Assembly: GCA_963663265.2 (NCBI GenBank)
Contig: CAXXXM010000004.1
Coordinates: 241,769-305,768 of the forward strand
Source: JAEXOD01 sp963663265
GTDB lineage: Bacteria > Bacteroidota > Ignavibacteria > Ignavibacteriales > Melioribacteraceae
Length of the DNA: 64,000 nt
Reading direction: 5' to 3'
Part shown: one piece after another, positions 63,986 through 64,000 of the stretch
Layout of the letters: every line of letters starts with the position of its first letter
Position numbering within the stretch: the first letter of the stretch is position 1
Translations under genes and position numbers: made by a program
The notes under the pieces: generated by a model
Told to the model about the DNA's origin: nothing
The model's database searches: none
Seen by the model: the letters and a program-made list of their open reading frames with translations, nothing else

Positions 63986-64000
63986 GTTTTGAGCGAAAGT
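63982..64000 (+). CDS. hsdS: Probable hsdS start (specificity subunit), truncated by window end
   Basis: An ATG overlaps the restored hsdM stop as ATGA and begins MSFERK. Only six codons are visible. The identity rests on the usual hsdM-hsdS order and the overlap. Confidence 0.4.

Noticed and set aside
1..64000. tRNA, rRNA or riboswitch genes
   Set aside because: I looked through the intergenic spaces for T-loop sequences and paired arms and found none that form a tRNA; the window is mostly coding and the spacers are AT-rich or filled with repeats.

Overview
The window is about 64 kb of AT-rich chromosomal DNA from a free-living Gram-negative bacterium of the Bacteroidetes/Chlorobi/Ignavibacteria superphylum, most likely an Ignavibacteria-type organism. 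Evidence: secreted proteins end in type A type IX secretion (T9SS) sorting tails with the motif NYPNPFNPST; there is a PorV/PorQ-type outer-membrane protein, a TonB-dependent receptor with a carboxypeptidase-like plug extension, OmpA and LpxH (so an outer membrane with lipid A), and bacillithiol-type thiol chemistry (BshB1 and bacilliredoxin). The placement is inferred from gene content, not from a marker-gene search.

Layout. 1-5.1 kb (minus): a small lipoprotein, a DUF4783-like protein, a very large NtrY-like membrane histidine kinase and the first codons of an AddA/UvrD-like helicase, tightly packed. 5.2-8.1 kb (minus): pyrR-pyrB-pyrC, with a terminator-like hairpin directly before pyrR. 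8.2-16.4 kb: ompA-like gene, a secreted FG-GAP repeat protein, PBP1A, LpxH and an M1 aminopeptidase. 16.5-20.3 kb: glgC, a T9SS-exported adhesin-like protein and endonuclease III. 20.4-28.0 kb (minus): TonB receptor, 1205-aa secreted protein and PorV-like protein, probably one outer-membrane/secretion operon. 28.1-36.6 kb: glmM, DUF58, TPR lipoprotein, a solitary hydE-like radical SAM gene, an M24 peptidase and a large FAD/Fe-S oxidoreductase. 36.6-39.9 kb: a non-coding mosaic of short hairpins, partly tandemly duplicated and broken by a complete IS3-family element. 39.9-46.2 kb (minus): sufBCDS-sufT-bacilliredoxin-Rrf2 regulator operon. 46.3-49.3 kb (minus): ptsN-like, hisS, an unknown gene and rlmB. 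49.5-55.9 kb: a Rossmann-fold protein, a 1096-aa surface protein with a predicted thioester adhesin domain, and bshB1. 56.0-60.0 kb (plus): a CstA-type transporter and copZ-copA. 60.0-62.3 kb: a second repeat-rich island holding duplicated blocks, paired 18-bp motifs and a yegP gene framed by inverted repeats. 62.5-64.0 kb: a type I restriction-modification methyltransferase gene (hsdM) with two single-A frameshifts, then the start of a probable hsdS.

The genes are mainly housekeeping: pyrimidine synthesis, cell envelope, Fe-S cluster assembly, thiol redox and copper export. These are joined by a T9SS surface programme. BshB1 (55 kb) and the bacilliredoxin inside the suf operon (40 kb) point to bacillithiol being used here and linked to Fe-S assembly.

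The part not explained by standard annotation is the hairpin mosaic. Short stem-loops with differing stems sit between conserved linkers, arranged as inverted-repeat cassettes at several loci (18, 37-39, 51 and 60-61 kb). No tRNA, rRNA or CRISPR array was found.
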